64,000 bases of DNA from Flavobacterium sp. KJJ (GTDB lineage Bacteria > Bacteroidota > Bacteroidia > Flavobacteriales > Flavobacteriaceae): assembly GCF_000708595.2 (NCBI RefSeq), contig NZ_JARP01000005.1, positions 246,626 through 310,625 on the forward strand, written 5' to 3'. Position numbers and translations under genes: made by a program. This document shows positions 9,871 through 18,985 of this stretch, piece by piece. Position 1 is the first letter of the stretch. The number at the start of each line of letters is the position of its first letter. The notes below the pieces were generated by a model, which saw only the letters and a program-made list of their open reading frames with translations, had not been told where the DNA came from and searched no databases.

Positions 9871-10608
9871 ATGAGCATAAAAACAGCAATTGTTACCGGA
9901 GGGAATTCGGGTTTAGGTTTTGCAACAGCACAAAAACTATGTGATAATGGTATCAAAACATATATAATTGGTAGATCAAAAGAAAAAACAGAGGAAGCCT
10001 GTGCAGCAATTGGCGCCAATGCAATTCCGGTTTTATATGATCTAAATGACATTGCAGGAATTCCGGCCATGATCGAGAACTTAACTAAGGATAATCCGAT
10101 TGATGTTTTGGTAAACAATGCAGGAATCAACTTAAAAAAAGAATTTTTAGACGTAACAGATGAAGATTTTTTATCAATAATTCATACCAATCTTTTGAGC
10201 GTTTTCGCTGTAAGCAAGGCAGTTGTAAAAAATATGAAAGAGAATAATGGAGGAAATATTGTCAATATCAGTTCAATGGCGTCTCAATATGGTATTCCGA
10301 AAGTAATTGCATATTCAGCGAGCAAAGGCGCAATCGAATCGATGACCAGAGCAATGGCGGTAGAATTGGCGCCTTTTGGCATTCGCGTTAATTGCGTGGC
10401 ACCGGGTTTCATTAAAACTAAAATGTCGGCGAAAGCCTTAGACAGTGATCCTGAAAGAAAAAATAAAGTATTAAATAGAACTCCAATGGGAATTTTAGGA
10501 GAACCGTCAGATATTGCAGATGCTGTTTTTTATTTTGCATCAAATGAATCTAAATTTACAACTGGAACTATTTTGCCAGTTGACGGCGGAAACAGTATTG
10601 GTTTTTAA
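9871..10608 (+). CDS. SDR-family oxidoreductase, probable D-mannonate (fructuronate) oxidoreductase
   Basis: A 245-residue classical short-chain dehydrogenase. It shows the NAD(P)-binding TGGNSGLG motif, NNAG, the catalytic Ser in NISSMAS, and YSASK. The ATG at 9871 is used because the TGGNSGLG strand begins a few residues later; an in-frame TTG at 9838 lies inside the GH67 gene. The gene is 16 bases after GH67 and 117 before mannonate dehydratase. Hexuronate breakdown needs fructuronate reduced to mannonate just before UxuA acts, and no UxuB-type (long-chain) enzyme is seen. The step is therefore inferred for this SDR. Related family members act on gluconate or 2-deoxy-3-ketogluconate, so the substrate is not proven. 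Confidence 0.85.
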   Translation: MSIKTAIVTGGNSGLGFATAQKLCDNGIKTYIIGRSKEKTEEACAAIGANAIPVLYDLNDIAGIPAMIENLTKDNPIDVLVNNAGINLKKEFLDVTDEDFLSIIHTNLLSVFAVSKAVVKNMKENNGGNIVNISSMASQYGIPKVIAYSASKGAIESMTRAMAVELAPFGIRVNCVAPGFIKTKMSAKALDSDPERKNKVLNRTPMGILGEPSDIADAVFYFASNESKFTTGTILPVDGGNSIGF

Positions 10609-10725
10609 TGCTGAAAATGATTAAACACATTGATTAATACAACAAGTGAAACGCCTATTTTGAGTTTACATTACCTATGTTTCTATGTGTTAGAATAATT
10701 TACTCAACGGTTAAAAGAATAATGT

Positions 10726-11898
10726 ATGATAAAGATGCAGCAAACCATGCGCTGGTTTGGCCCTCAGGACAGTGTAAAATTAATTGACATAAAACAAGCC
10801 GGCGCGACTGGAATTGTAACGGCTTTGCATCAAATTCCGGTGGGAGAAGTCTGGACAAGTGAAGACATTAAAGAAAGACAGCAAATCATTAGAAACGCAG
10901 GATTAGATTGGACAGTTGTTGAAAGTTTGCCCGTTCATGAAGAAATAAAAAGAGCAGACGGAAACTATTTGCAGTACATTGAAAATTATAAAGTCAGCAT
11001 TAAGAACCTGTCAGATTGTGGGATTAAAATTATCACGTATAATTTTATGCCAATTTTAGACTGGGTTCGAACCGATCATAATTTTAGTAATGAAGATGGG
11101 AGTAAAGCGCTATTATATAATCAAGAAGCTTTTACTTATTTTGATGTTTATCTTTTGCAACGACCCAATTCTGAAAACGATTATTCAGAAACAGAAAAAG
11201 AAAATGCTTTAAAATTTGGCAATACACTTTCAGAAGACGAAAAGGCATTGCTTTTTAAAAATGTTCTTTTAGGATTGCCGGGAAGCAAAATCAATTTTAC
11301 GGCTGAACAAATTTTGTCTTTATTAGATAATTACGCCAATATTGACAATGCTAAATTGAGAGAAAACTTGATTTATTTTTTATCAGAAGTAGCTCCAATT
11401 GCTGAAGAAAATGATTCGAAATTAGCGATTCATCCTGATGATCCTCCGTTTTCAGTTTTAGGTTTGCCGAGAATTGTTTCTACAGAAAATGATATTAAAG
11501 CGATTTTTGACGCTGTGCCTTTGAACGCGAATGGATTATGTTACTGCACGGGTTCATTAGGAGCAGATCCGAAAAATAATCTGGTGAAAATTATTGATGA
11601 CTTTGGACACCGAATTCACTTTTTGCATCTCCGAAATACTTTCCGCGAAAGCGAAACCATTTTTAGGGAATCAGAGCATTTAAATGGCGACACAAAAATG
11701 GAAGTTATTATTGAAAAAATACTTTTATTGATGAATTCCAGAAAACTAAGTTTGCCTATGCGTCCCGATCACGGATTTTTGCACGCTGTTGATGAAGACA
11801 AAGAAACATATCCAGGATATTCTTTAGTTGGCAGACTAAAAGGTTTAGCCGAATTAAGAGGATTGGAAATGGGAATTGCATATAAATTGAATTTATAG
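10726..11898 (+). CDS. uxuA: Mannonate dehydratase
   Basis: A 390-residue protein of the UxuA family. The N-terminus (TMRWFGPQDSVKL, then QAGATGIVTALHQIP) and the metal- and substrate-site motifs HPDDPP, YCTGSLGA, HFLHLRN and MRPDHGF are all present. It turns D-mannonate into 2-keto-3-deoxygluconate. The length is normal for the family. A second ATG at 10735 is an equally plausible start. It lies downstream of GH67 and the SDR, so the operon frees glucuronate and feeds it into central metabolism. Glucuronate isomerase and KDG kinase/aldolase genes are not in the window. Confidence 0.95.
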   Translation: MIKMQQTMRWFGPQDSVKLIDIKQAGATGIVTALHQIPVGEVWTSEDIKERQQIIRNAGLDWTVVESLPVHEEIKRADGNYLQYIENYKVSIKNLSDCGIKIITYNFMPILDWVRTDHNFSNEDGSKALLYNQEAFTYFDVYLLQRPNSENDYSETEKENALKFGNTLSEDEKALLFKNVLLGLPGSKINFTAEQILSLLDNYANIDNAKLRENLIYFLSEVAPIAEENDSKLAIHPDDPPFSVLGLPRIVSTENDIKAIFDAVPLNANGLCYCTGSLGADPKNNLVKIIDDFGHRIHFLHLRNTFRESETIFRESEHLNGDTKMEVIIEKILLLMNSRKLSLPMRPDHGFLHAVDEDKETYPGYSLVGRLKGLAELRGLEMGIAYKLNL

Positions 11899-11914
11899 AA
11901 ATTTGTTTACGAAT

Positions 11915-11939
11915 CCTAACAGGTTTTCAAACTGTTAGG
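11915..11939. terminator. Hairpin after uxuA
   Basis: CCTAACAG (11915-11922) pairs with CTGTTAGG (11932-11939). No U-tract follows, so termination is uncertain. A related hairpin follows xylA at 22831. Confidence 0.4.
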
Positions 11940-11956
11940 TATAAATAAAAGTTCTA

Positions 11957-12071
11957 TTGTCATTCCGATCCCGAGGCTTCGGGAGAGGAATCACACTCGG
12001 GGTTCGACAAAGATTGCCAATTCTGATTGCGGAATTTCTCGTGTAATTTCTTTCTTCGGTCGAAATGACAA
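11957..12071. repeat. Dispersed inverted-repeat element, copy 1
   Basis: The ends are TTGTCATTCCGA and the reverse complement of TTGTCATTTCGA. Inside each end are related GAATCACAC/GAAATTACAC stretches, so the whole 115 bp can fold as one long imperfect hairpin. A second, more diverged copy is at 22883-22985. Both lie in intergenic DNA just after a hairpin that ends a gene. Confidence 0.65.
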
Positions 12072-12151
12072 AACTGACGAGAACTATATTTGTTTAAAAA
12101 AGTGAAATGCCTTTTACAGACAAAGAAACCTATGACCCTATGTGTTTAAAA

Positions 12152-15010
12152 ATGAAATTATCGCATCTGATTTTATGGCTTTTCCTAATCGGATTAAGCA
12201 CAAAATCTTCTGCAATAAACCCTGAGAAATATGTAGTTAATTTGGCTTCCGCCGAAAATTTTCCTTTGGCTTCAAACGGAAAAATTGCTTCTGTTTTAGT
12301 GAGTAAAAATGATTTTTCAGGAGTTTTGCGTGTTGCGGGACATTTCGAAAATGATCTTTTTAAGGTAACCGATTTGCATTCAAAAAGAATAAATACAATT
12401 TCAGAAGCAACAGATTTTGTCATAATCATAGGAACACTCGGGAAAAGTGAAATTATTGATCAGCTGGCTAAAGAAGGAAAAATTGATGCAAATCAGCTAA
12501 AAGGAAAATGGGAAAAATTTACAACTCAAATTGTTGAGAATCCTTTTAACGGAATAAAAAAAGCGTTGGTTATTGCAGGTTCAGATAAAAGAGGAACAAT
12601 TTACGGCATATATGATTTATCCAGTCAAATAGGAGTTTCTCCTTGGTATTTTTGGGCAGATGTTCCAGTTAAAAAACAATCAGATTTGCATGTCTTGCCT
12701 GGAGTTCATACACAAGAAGAACCAAAAGTAAAGTACCGCGGCATCTTTATAAATGACGAAGCTCCAGCCTTATCTGGTTGGGCATTTGAAAATTATGGTG
12801 GTTTTAATGCTAAATTTTACGATAAAGTTTTTGAGTTGATTTTGAGAATGAAAGGCAATTATTTGTGGCCATCGATGTGGGGCAGAATGTTTTATATTGA
12901 TGATCCTCAAAATGCAGTTTTGGCAGACGAATACGGAATTGTAATGGGAACTTCTCACCACGAACCTTTAACACGAGCGCATGCAGAATGGGCTAAATTA
13001 GGAAAAGGAAAATGGGATTTTAATACCAATTCTGAAAACCTGATTTCGTTTTGGAAAGACGGAATGAAAAGAATAGGTAATACTGAAACCATTATAACGG
13101 TTGGAATGCGAGGCGACGGTGACGAACCTATGACACAGGGAACAGCAATTGGATTATTAGAAAATATCGTAAAAACACAGCGTGATATTATAAAAGAAGT
13201 TACCAAAAAACCAATCGACGAAACCCCGCAGATGTGGGCACTTTATAAAGAGGTTCAAGAATATTACGACAAAGGAATGCGCGTTCCAGATGATATTACG
13301 CTTTTGTTATGTGATGATAATTGGGGAAATATCAGGAAATTACCAGAATTGGATGCGAAACCAAGAAAAGGCGGTTACGGGATTTATTATCATTACGATT
13401 ATGTGGGCGGACCGAGAAATTATAAATGGATCAATACCAACCAAATCGAGCGTACTTGGGAACAAATGGATTTGGCTTATCAATATGGAGTTGATAAAAT
13501 TTGGATTGTTAATGTCGGCGATATTAAACCAATGGAGTTTCCGATTGAGTTTTTTCTTGATATGGCATGGAATCCAGAAAAATTTAATGCGGGAAATTTA
13601 GATCAATATTACGTGCAATGGGCTAAGGAAAATTTTGGTGGTCAAAATGCTGATGAAATTGCAGCAATTTTAAAATTGTACACTAAATATAATGCAAGAA
13701 GAAAACCTGAATTGCTGCAGGAGAAAACATACAGTATTACCAATTATAAGGAATCAGAAAACATTGTAGCTGCTTATAAAAAGTTGGTTCAAGAAGCGGA
13801 TCAAATTAATGATGAATTGCAGCCAGAATATAAAGATGCTTTTTATCAGCTGGTTTTGTTCCCGGTTTTAGCAAGTTCAAACTTAAATGAACTGTATGTG
13901 TCAACGGCAAAAAATCAGCTTTATGCGAGTCAAGGAAGAGCTTCGGCAAATTCATATGCAAAACAGGTAAAGGAGCTGTTTGAAAAAGACAGTTTGCTGA
14001 CCAATTATTATCATACAAAACTCGCAAACGGCAAATGGAATCATATGATGTCGCAAACGCATATTGGTTACACATCTTGGCAGGAACCTAAAAACAATGT
14101 TATTCCGAAAACACAATTAATTGAATTGCCAAACAAATCAGAAGCCGGAATTGCGATTGAAGGCTCTGAAAGCTGGTGGCCAAATTCTAAAGAAGAAATT
14201 GTTTTGCCGACTTTTAATTCTTTAGAAAATAAAATCTTTTATGTTGATTTATTTAACCGGGGAGCAAAACCTTTTGACTTTAAAATTACAACTAAAAGTG
14301 ACTGGGTTGTAGTTTCAAAATTAAAAGGAAAAATCGATCAGGAAGAGAGGATTTTAGTAAATATAGATTGGAAAAAAGTTCCAAAAGGCGATCTGAAATC
14401 TCAATTTACAATAACTGCAAACAAACAAAAATTTGTGGTAAATGTTATTGCGAAAAATATTGAATTGACTGGAATAGAAGGTTTTGTTGAAAGTAACGGA
14501 ATAATTGCAATTGACGCTCAAAATTATTCAAAAGCAATCGATGGAAATTTGATTAAATGGACCACGATTCCGAATATCGGCAAAACAGCATCGGGAGTAA
14601 CTTTAAAACCTTCTAATTTTCAAAGTATAATTGTTTCAGAGCAATCACCAAGATTAGAATATGAAGTGCATTTTTTTAGCAAAGGAAACGTAAAAGTTCA
14701 GGCTTATTTTTCGCCGACAATTAATTTCAGCATTCGTGACGGTTTAAAATACGGAATCGGATTTGACTCAGAAGTTCCTCAAATTATGAATCTTAATCAG
14801 GATAATTCAGATAAAAACTGGAATGCTGCTGTCGCTGATAATATTAAAATAATAACCTCTTCACATACAATTGAAAATTCTGGACATCATATTTTAAAAA
14901 TGTATGGTGTAGATCCTGCTTTAGTGCTTCAAAAAATTGTAATTGAAACAGAATCAGGGCAATTGCTTAAATCTTATTTAGGTCCGCCAGAAAGTTTTAA
15001 AACCAAGTAA
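12152..15010 (+). CDS. GH115 alpha-glucuronidase
   Basis: About 952 residues from the ATG at 12152. The longer frame starting at 12107 would put 15 polar residues before the signal peptide, so it is rejected. The signal peptide is MKLSHLILWLFLIGLSTKSSA. The GH115 core is recognised from RGIFINDEAPALSGWA, GNYLWPSMWGRMFY, GTSHHEPL, VGMRGDGDEPM, LLLCDDNWGN and WIVNVGDIKPMEFP. A C-terminal beta-rich region (about 690-950) corresponds to the family's accessory domains. GH115 enzymes remove glucuronate from internal xylose units of polymeric xylan, complementing GH67, which needs chain ends. Likely periplasmic or surface-exposed. It is 22 bases upstream of the GH10 gene. Confidence 0.92.
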   Translation: MKLSHLILWLFLIGLSTKSSAINPEKYVVNLASAENFPLASNGKIASVLVSKNDFSGVLRVAGHFENDLFKVTDLHSKRINTISEATDFVIIIGTLGKSEIIDQLAKEGKIDANQLKGKWEKFTTQIVENPFNGIKKALVIAGSDKRGTIYGIYDLSSQIGVSPWYFWADVPVKKQSDLHVLPGVHTQEEPKVKYRGIFINDEAPALSGWAFENYGGFNAKFYDKVFELILRMKGNYLWPSMWGRMFYIDDPQNAVLADEYGIVMGTSHHEPLTRAHAEWAKLGKGKWDFNTNSENLISFWKDGMKRIGNTETIITVGMRGDGDEPMTQGTAIGLLENIVKTQRDIIKEVTKKPIDETPQMWALYKEVQEYYDKGMRVPDDITLLLCDDNWGNIRKLPELDAKPRKGGYGIYYHYDYVGGPRNYKWINTNQIERTWEQMDLAYQYGVDKIWIVNVGDIKPMEFPIEFFLDMAWNPEKFNAGNLDQYYVQWAKENFGGQNADEIAAILKLYTKYNARRKPELLQEKTYSITNYKESENIVAAYKKLVQEADQINDELQPEYKDAFYQLVLFPVLASSNLNELYVSTAKNQLYASQGRASANSYAKQVKELFEKDSLLTNYYHTKLANGKWNHMMSQTHIGYTSWQEPKNNVIPKTQLIELPNKSEAGIAIEGSESWWPNSKEEIVLPTFNSLENKIFYVDLFNRGAKPFDFKITTKSDWVVVSKLKGKIDQEERILVNIDWKKVPKGDLKSQFTITANKQKFVVNVIAKNIELTGIEGFVESNGIIAIDAQNYSKAIDGNLIKWTTIPNIGKTASGVTLKPSNFQSIIVSEQSPRLEYEVHFFSKGNVKVQAYFSPTINFSIRDGLKYGIGFDSEVPQIMNLNQDNSDKNWNAAVADNIKIITSSHTIENSGHHILKMYGVDPALVLQKIVIETESGQLLKSYLGPPESFKTK

Positions 15011-15032
15011 CTATCAACCAAAAACCATAAAA

Positions 15033-16142
15033 ATGAAATTAATCAAACCTTATTTGCTGGCAATTACTACAGTGTTTTTTGTGAATTGTGCTTCAAAAAA
15101 AGAAGCAGTTACACTAAAGGATTCCTATAAAAAAGACTTTTATATCGGAACCGCTTTAAGCGCAGATCAAATCGAACAAAAAAATCCTAAAGTTGATTCT
15201 TTAATACGCAAAGAATTTAACGCCATTACGGCAGAAAATAGTATGAAATCGATGTTTGTTCATCCTGAAAAGAATAAATATGATTTTACTCTTGCAGATA
15301 AATTTGTAGCGTACGGTGAGAAAAATAAAATGTTTATTCACGGACATACTTTAATCTGGCATAGTCAATTAGCACCTTGGATGGAGAAAATAAAAGACAG
15401 CACACAAATGAAAGCTTTTATGAAAGATCATATCACGACAATTGTTTCTAAATACAAAGGAAGAATTGGTTCGTGGGATGTAGTAAATGAAGCTTTAAAC
15501 GACGATGGAACATTGAGAAAATCAATTTTTTTGAATACACTTGGCGAAAAATATCTTGTTGATGCTTTTAAATTAGCGGCAGCTGCTGATCCGAAAGCAG
15601 ATTTGTATTACAACGATTATAATAATGAAGAGCCAGCGAAAAGGGAAGGCACAATTAATTTGATCAAAAAAATTAAGGCTGCCGGAGGAAAAATTGACGG
15701 TGTTGGTATTCAGGCACATTGGCGCTTGGAAAGTCCATCTTTAGAAGAAATCGAAAAAAGTATTTTGGCTTATTCTGCACTTGGCGTTAAAGTAGCTTTT
15801 ACAGAATTAGATATCACAGTTTTGCCTAATCCGTGGGATTTAAAAGGTGCTGACGTCAATCAGAAATTTGAGGAAAATCCGAAAATGAATCCGTATGCAG
15901 AAAAACTTCCTGATTCTGTTCAAACTAAATTGGCAGCGCGTTATGCCTCAATTTTTAAATTATTCTTAAAACACAAAGACAAAATCAGCCGAGTGACTTT
16001 TTGGGGTGTTTATGATGGTCAGTCTTGGCTAAACGATTGGCCGATAAAAGGACGTACTAATTATCCTTTATTGTTTGATGCAGTGCTTAAGCCTAAAAAA
16101 GCATATAATAGTGTTATTGAACTTAAAGAAATTAAAGAATAA
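15033..16142 (+). CDS. GH10 endo-1,4-beta-xylanase, lipoprotein
   Basis: A 369-residue single-domain GH10 enzyme. The N-terminus is a lipoprotein signal with lipobox FVNC (Cys19), so it is probably membrane-anchored, perhaps at the outer surface. Catalytic residues are clear: acid/base Glu153 in WDVVNEA and nucleophile Glu258 in FTELDI. HGHTLIWHSQ and the C-terminal TFWGVYDGQSW motif are also typical. It cuts the xylan backbone into xylooligosaccharides. It lies 22 bases after GH115 and is probably co-transcribed with it. Confidence 0.95.
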   Translation: MKLIKPYLLAITTVFFVNCASKKEAVTLKDSYKKDFYIGTALSADQIEQKNPKVDSLIRKEFNAITAENSMKSMFVHPEKNKYDFTLADKFVAYGEKNKMFIHGHTLIWHSQLAPWMEKIKDSTQMKAFMKDHITTIVSKYKGRIGSWDVVNEALNDDGTLRKSIFLNTLGEKYLVDAFKLAAAADPKADLYYNDYNNEEPAKREGTINLIKKIKAAGGKIDGVGIQAHWRLESPSLEEIEKSILAYSALGVKVAFTELDITVLPNPWDLKGADVNQKFEENPKMNPYAEKLPDSVQTKLAARYASIFKLFLKHKDKISRVTFWGVYDGQSWLNDWPIKGRTNYPLLFDAVLKPKKAYNSVIELKEIKE

Positions 16143-16247
16143 AGGTTAAAAGACAAAGATAATTAATAATGCAATAGGTTGTTTTTTGAAAAATACTGCA
16201 ATAAAGGAAAGTAAATTTGCATAGTATGTATTTTTTACTAATTTTAC

Positions 16248-16259
16248 ACAACCGATTGC
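16248..16259. promoter_or_regulatory. LacI-type operator 3 (ACAACCGATTGC)
   Basis: The third copy of the palindromic core, 100 bases before the symporter gene. A TTTG-ending box (16270-16277) lies just downstream, an arrangement like that at operator 2. The rest of 16143-16359 shows no gene. Confidence 0.68.
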
Positions 16260-16359
16260 TTAATTAAAACCCTTTTGAAACCAGTACGAGAACTAACTAA
16301 ATAATTAAATTTTAAAAGAGTTTGATTATAGACTAACCCAAAATAACCACAGATCAATA

Positions 16360-17793
16360 ATGAATTTCAACTCCCAAAAATTATCCATAAAAGAAAAAAT
16401 TGGATACAGCTTAGGCGACCTTGCGGCTAATTTAGTCTTTCAGACCTTAATTACTTATCTGGCGTATTTTTACACTGATATTTATGGATTATCGCCTACA
16501 CATTCTTCGATAATCATGTTGGCTGTAGGTTTAATTGCGGCCTTTATTTTTAATCCAATTATTGGAGTATTGGCGGACAGAACGAGTACAAAATGGGGAA
16601 AATTCAGACCTTGGATTTTATGGACGGCAGTACCGCTTGGCGTTATTGCTTTGCTTGCTTTTACAACACCTGATTTCTCCTATCACGGAAAAGTCATTTA
16701 CGCAGTGGTAACCTATACATTGCTTTTGCTTTTTTATGCGAGCAACAATTTGCCATATTCTGCCTTGAGCGGTGTTATTACAGGCGATATGGGCGATCGA
16801 AATAGTTTGTCGTCGTATCGATTTGTTGCGGTTATGTTTGCACAGTTTTTTGTTCAGGTTTTTATGCTTGGCATTATAAAAAGTGCGGGAAATGGCGATA
16901 AAGCTGTTGGGATCGAAAAAGTAATGACGGTTTTGGCAATTATCGGAACAATAATGCTTTTGATTACATTTTTTACAACAAAAGAGCGCATTGTTCCAAA
17001 ACCAGAACAGAAATCTAGCATAAAAGAAGATTTAAGCGATTTAATGAAAAATAAACCTTGGCTTATAATGCTGACGCTGACTACTTTGGTTTTTATAACA
17101 TTGGCAATGAAAGGAGGTGCATATGTATATTATTTTGAAAATTATGTAGATAAAGAACAGCTGGCAATTTTTATTCAGCCTATTTTAGATGCTTTGGCCA
17201 ATATTGGGTTAAACCAGTTTGGTAATGATCCTATTGCGGCCGGATTTGGTTTGTTTAATGCTGGCGGTATAATTTTTATGATTATCGGAATTACGCTTTC
17301 TAAAAGATTAGCAGATAAATACGGGAAACGTAATGTTTTCGCTTCCTTCTTATTTGTCTCGACCTTATTTATATTGGCTTTTTATTTGTTTTCTTCAAAA
17401 TCAATTCCCCTTATTTTTATCTCTCAAATTTTACACGGCTTTTTCTACGGCATAACAATCCCGATTCTTTGGGCTATGATTGCAGATGTTGCAGATTACT
17501 CAGAATGGCTGAATAATCGCCGTGCTACGGCTATTATATTTTCGGCTATGATGGTTGGACTAAAAGCAGGTTTGAGTATAGGAGGAGCTTTAACAACTTC
17601 ATTATTAGGACATTTTGATTACGTACCAAATGCAGCAGTTCAATCTAACATTGCCATAAACGGAATAAAATTGTTGGTAAGTGTTTTTCCTTCTATTCCT
17701 TTTCTTGTTGGCGTTGGATTATTGTTCTTCTACAAAATAAATAAAAAAATGGAAGTTCAGATTGAAGCAGATTTAAAAGAAAGAAGAGCCTAG
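16360..17793 (+). CDS. GPH-family (glycoside-pentoside-hexuronide) cation symporter
   Basis: A 477-residue, 12-helix transporter of the GPH/MelB/XynP type. It has the N-terminal KEKIGYSLGDLAANLVFQ, the cytoplasmic loop DRTSTKWGKFRPWILW and the later WAMIADVADYSEW motif. It would bring sugars into the cytoplasm with H+ or Na+. It has its own operator and is followed after 31 bases by a GH43 enzyme with no signal peptide. Together these suggest uptake of xylooligosaccharides (XynP-like) for cleavage inside the cell. Free xylose or hexuronate uptake is also possible. Confidence 0.9.
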   Translation: MNFNSQKLSIKEKIGYSLGDLAANLVFQTLITYLAYFYTDIYGLSPTHSSIIMLAVGLIAAFIFNPIIGVLADRTSTKWGKFRPWILWTAVPLGVIALLAFTTPDFSYHGKVIYAVVTYTLLLLFYASNNLPYSALSGVITGDMGDRNSLSSYRFVAVMFAQFFVQVFMLGIIKSAGNGDKAVGIEKVMTVLAIIGTIMLLITFFTTKERIVPKPEQKSSIKEDLSDLMKNKPWLIMLTLTTLVFITLAMKGGAYVYYFENYVDKEQLAIFIQPILDALANIGLNQFGNDPIAAGFGLFNAGGIIFMIIGITLSKRLADKYGKRNVFASFLFVSTLFILAFYLFSSKSIPLIFISQILHGFFYGITIPILWAMIADVADYSEWLNNRRATAIIFSAMMVGLKAGLSIGGALTTSLLGHFDYVPNAAVQSNIAINGIKLLVSVFPSIPFLVGVGLLFFYKINKKMEVQIEADLKERRA

Positions 17794-17824
17794 TTCATTT
17801 TAAAAATTAAAAAAAAAGAGTAGC

Positions 17825-18850
17825 ATGCCTGAAGATAATATTGAAAATATTGACTTTTTAGCGTTAGATAAAAAAGCCATTTCAAATCCATTAGTACATC
17901 ATATTTATACTGCTGATCCGTCCGCACATGTCTTCAATGGAAAAATTTATATTTATCCGTCTCATGATATTGATGCCGGAATTCCTTTTAATGACAATGG
18001 CGATCATTTTGGTATGGAGGATTATCACGTAATTTCTATGGATAATGTAAATGCTAATGCTGTAGATAATGGTGTTGCCCTGCATGTAAATGATGTCACT
18101 TGGGCAGAAAGGCAAATGTGGGCTCCAGACGCAGCGCACAAAAACGGAAAATATTATTTGTATTTTCCAGCAAAGAGAGCAAACGGAATTTTCCAGATTG
18201 GAGTTGCTGTTAGCGATTCTCCAGTTGGGCCTTTTATTCCTGAACCCGAAGCAATCAAAGGAAGTTATACTATTGATCCTGCAGTTTTTGAGGATAACGA
18301 TGGCAAATATTATATGTATTTTGGAGGAATTTGGGGAGGCCAGCTTCAAAAATATCGAAATAATATATATGATAAAGAGAATGAAGAACCTTTAGCAAAT
18401 GAACCTGCTTTGGGACCAATTGTTGCTTTGCTTTCTGAAGATATGAAAGAGTTTGCTGAAGAGCCTAAAGAAATAAAAATTCTGGATGAAAACGGAAATA
18501 TTCTATTGGCTGGAGACAACGATCGCCGCTTTTTTGAGGCTTCGTGGATGCATAAATACAACAATAAATATTATTTCTCGTACTCAACAGGTGACACACA
18601 TTTTATTTGTTACGGAATTGGAGATAATCCGTATGGTCCTTTTGTTTATCAAGGCAAGATTTTGAAACCGGTTATTGGCTGGACTTCACATCATTCTATT
18701 TGTGAGATCAATAATGAATGGTATTTGTTTTACCACGATTCAAGTTTGTCAAAGGGCATAACGCATTTAAGATCAATCAAAGTAACTAAAATTGAATACA
18801 ATGCAGATGGGTCGATTGTAACTATAGATCCTTACGATAAAAGGGATTAA
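17825..18850 (+). CDS. GH43 beta-xylosidase/arabinofuranosidase, cytoplasmic
   Basis: A 341-residue five-bladed beta-propeller enzyme with no signal peptide. The three acidic residues of GH43 are visible: the base Asp in IYTADPSAHVF, the pKa-modulating Asp in TIDPAVF, and the acid Glu in FFEASWM. WAPDAAHKNGKYYLYFPA and GWTSHHSI are family landmarks. It is 31 bases after the symporter gene, so it probably hydrolyses imported xylooligosaccharides to xylose in the cytoplasm. It is short for GH43, lacking an extra beta-sandwich domain. Confidence 0.9.
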   Translation: MPEDNIENIDFLALDKKAISNPLVHHIYTADPSAHVFNGKIYIYPSHDIDAGIPFNDNGDHFGMEDYHVISMDNVNANAVDNGVALHVNDVTWAERQMWAPDAAHKNGKYYLYFPAKRANGIFQIGVAVSDSPVGPFIPEPEAIKGSYTIDPAVFEDNDGKYYMYFGGIWGGQLQKYRNNIYDKENEEPLANEPALGPIVALLSEDMKEFAEEPKEIKILDENGNILLAGDNDRRFFEASWMHKYNNKYYFSYSTGDTHFICYGIGDNPYGPFVYQGKILKPVIGWTSHHSICEINNEWYLFYHDSSLSKGITHLRSIKVTKIEYNADGSIVTIDPYDKRD

Positions 18851-18950
18851 TTTAATTTTTAAGAATAAATAAGTAGAATTTTAAAACTGTATATTAAAAA
18901 TAACAATTTCATTTAAAAAATATTTTTTTTATAAAATGGGATTATTTACT

Positions 18951-18985
18951 TTAGCATACCAGAACAGAACGGAACGGTATGCTAA
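18951..18985. promoter_or_regulatory. Perfect inverted repeat straddling the GntR start codon, probable operator
   Basis: TTAGCATACC (18951-18960) is mirrored exactly by GGTATGCTAA (18976-18985) with a 15-base spacer made of AGAAC, AGAAC, GGAAC direct repeats. The ATG (18979) lies inside the right arm. It could be a protein-binding site for autoregulation by the GntR protein, and as RNA it would hide the start codon in a stem. A -7-like TACTTTAG (18945-18952) touches the left arm. Confidence 0.6.

Noticed and set aside
12107..12151. Upstream ATG for the GH115 enzyme
   Set aside because: It would add polar residues before an otherwise ideal signal peptide; the ATG at 12152 gives a normal Lys-first signal.
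17891..18349. Open frame of 152 codons on the minus strand inside the GH43 gene
   Set aside because: Antisense to a well-supported enzyme gene, with no recognisable domain and a residue mix (many Ile, Asn, Ser) typical of shadow frames.
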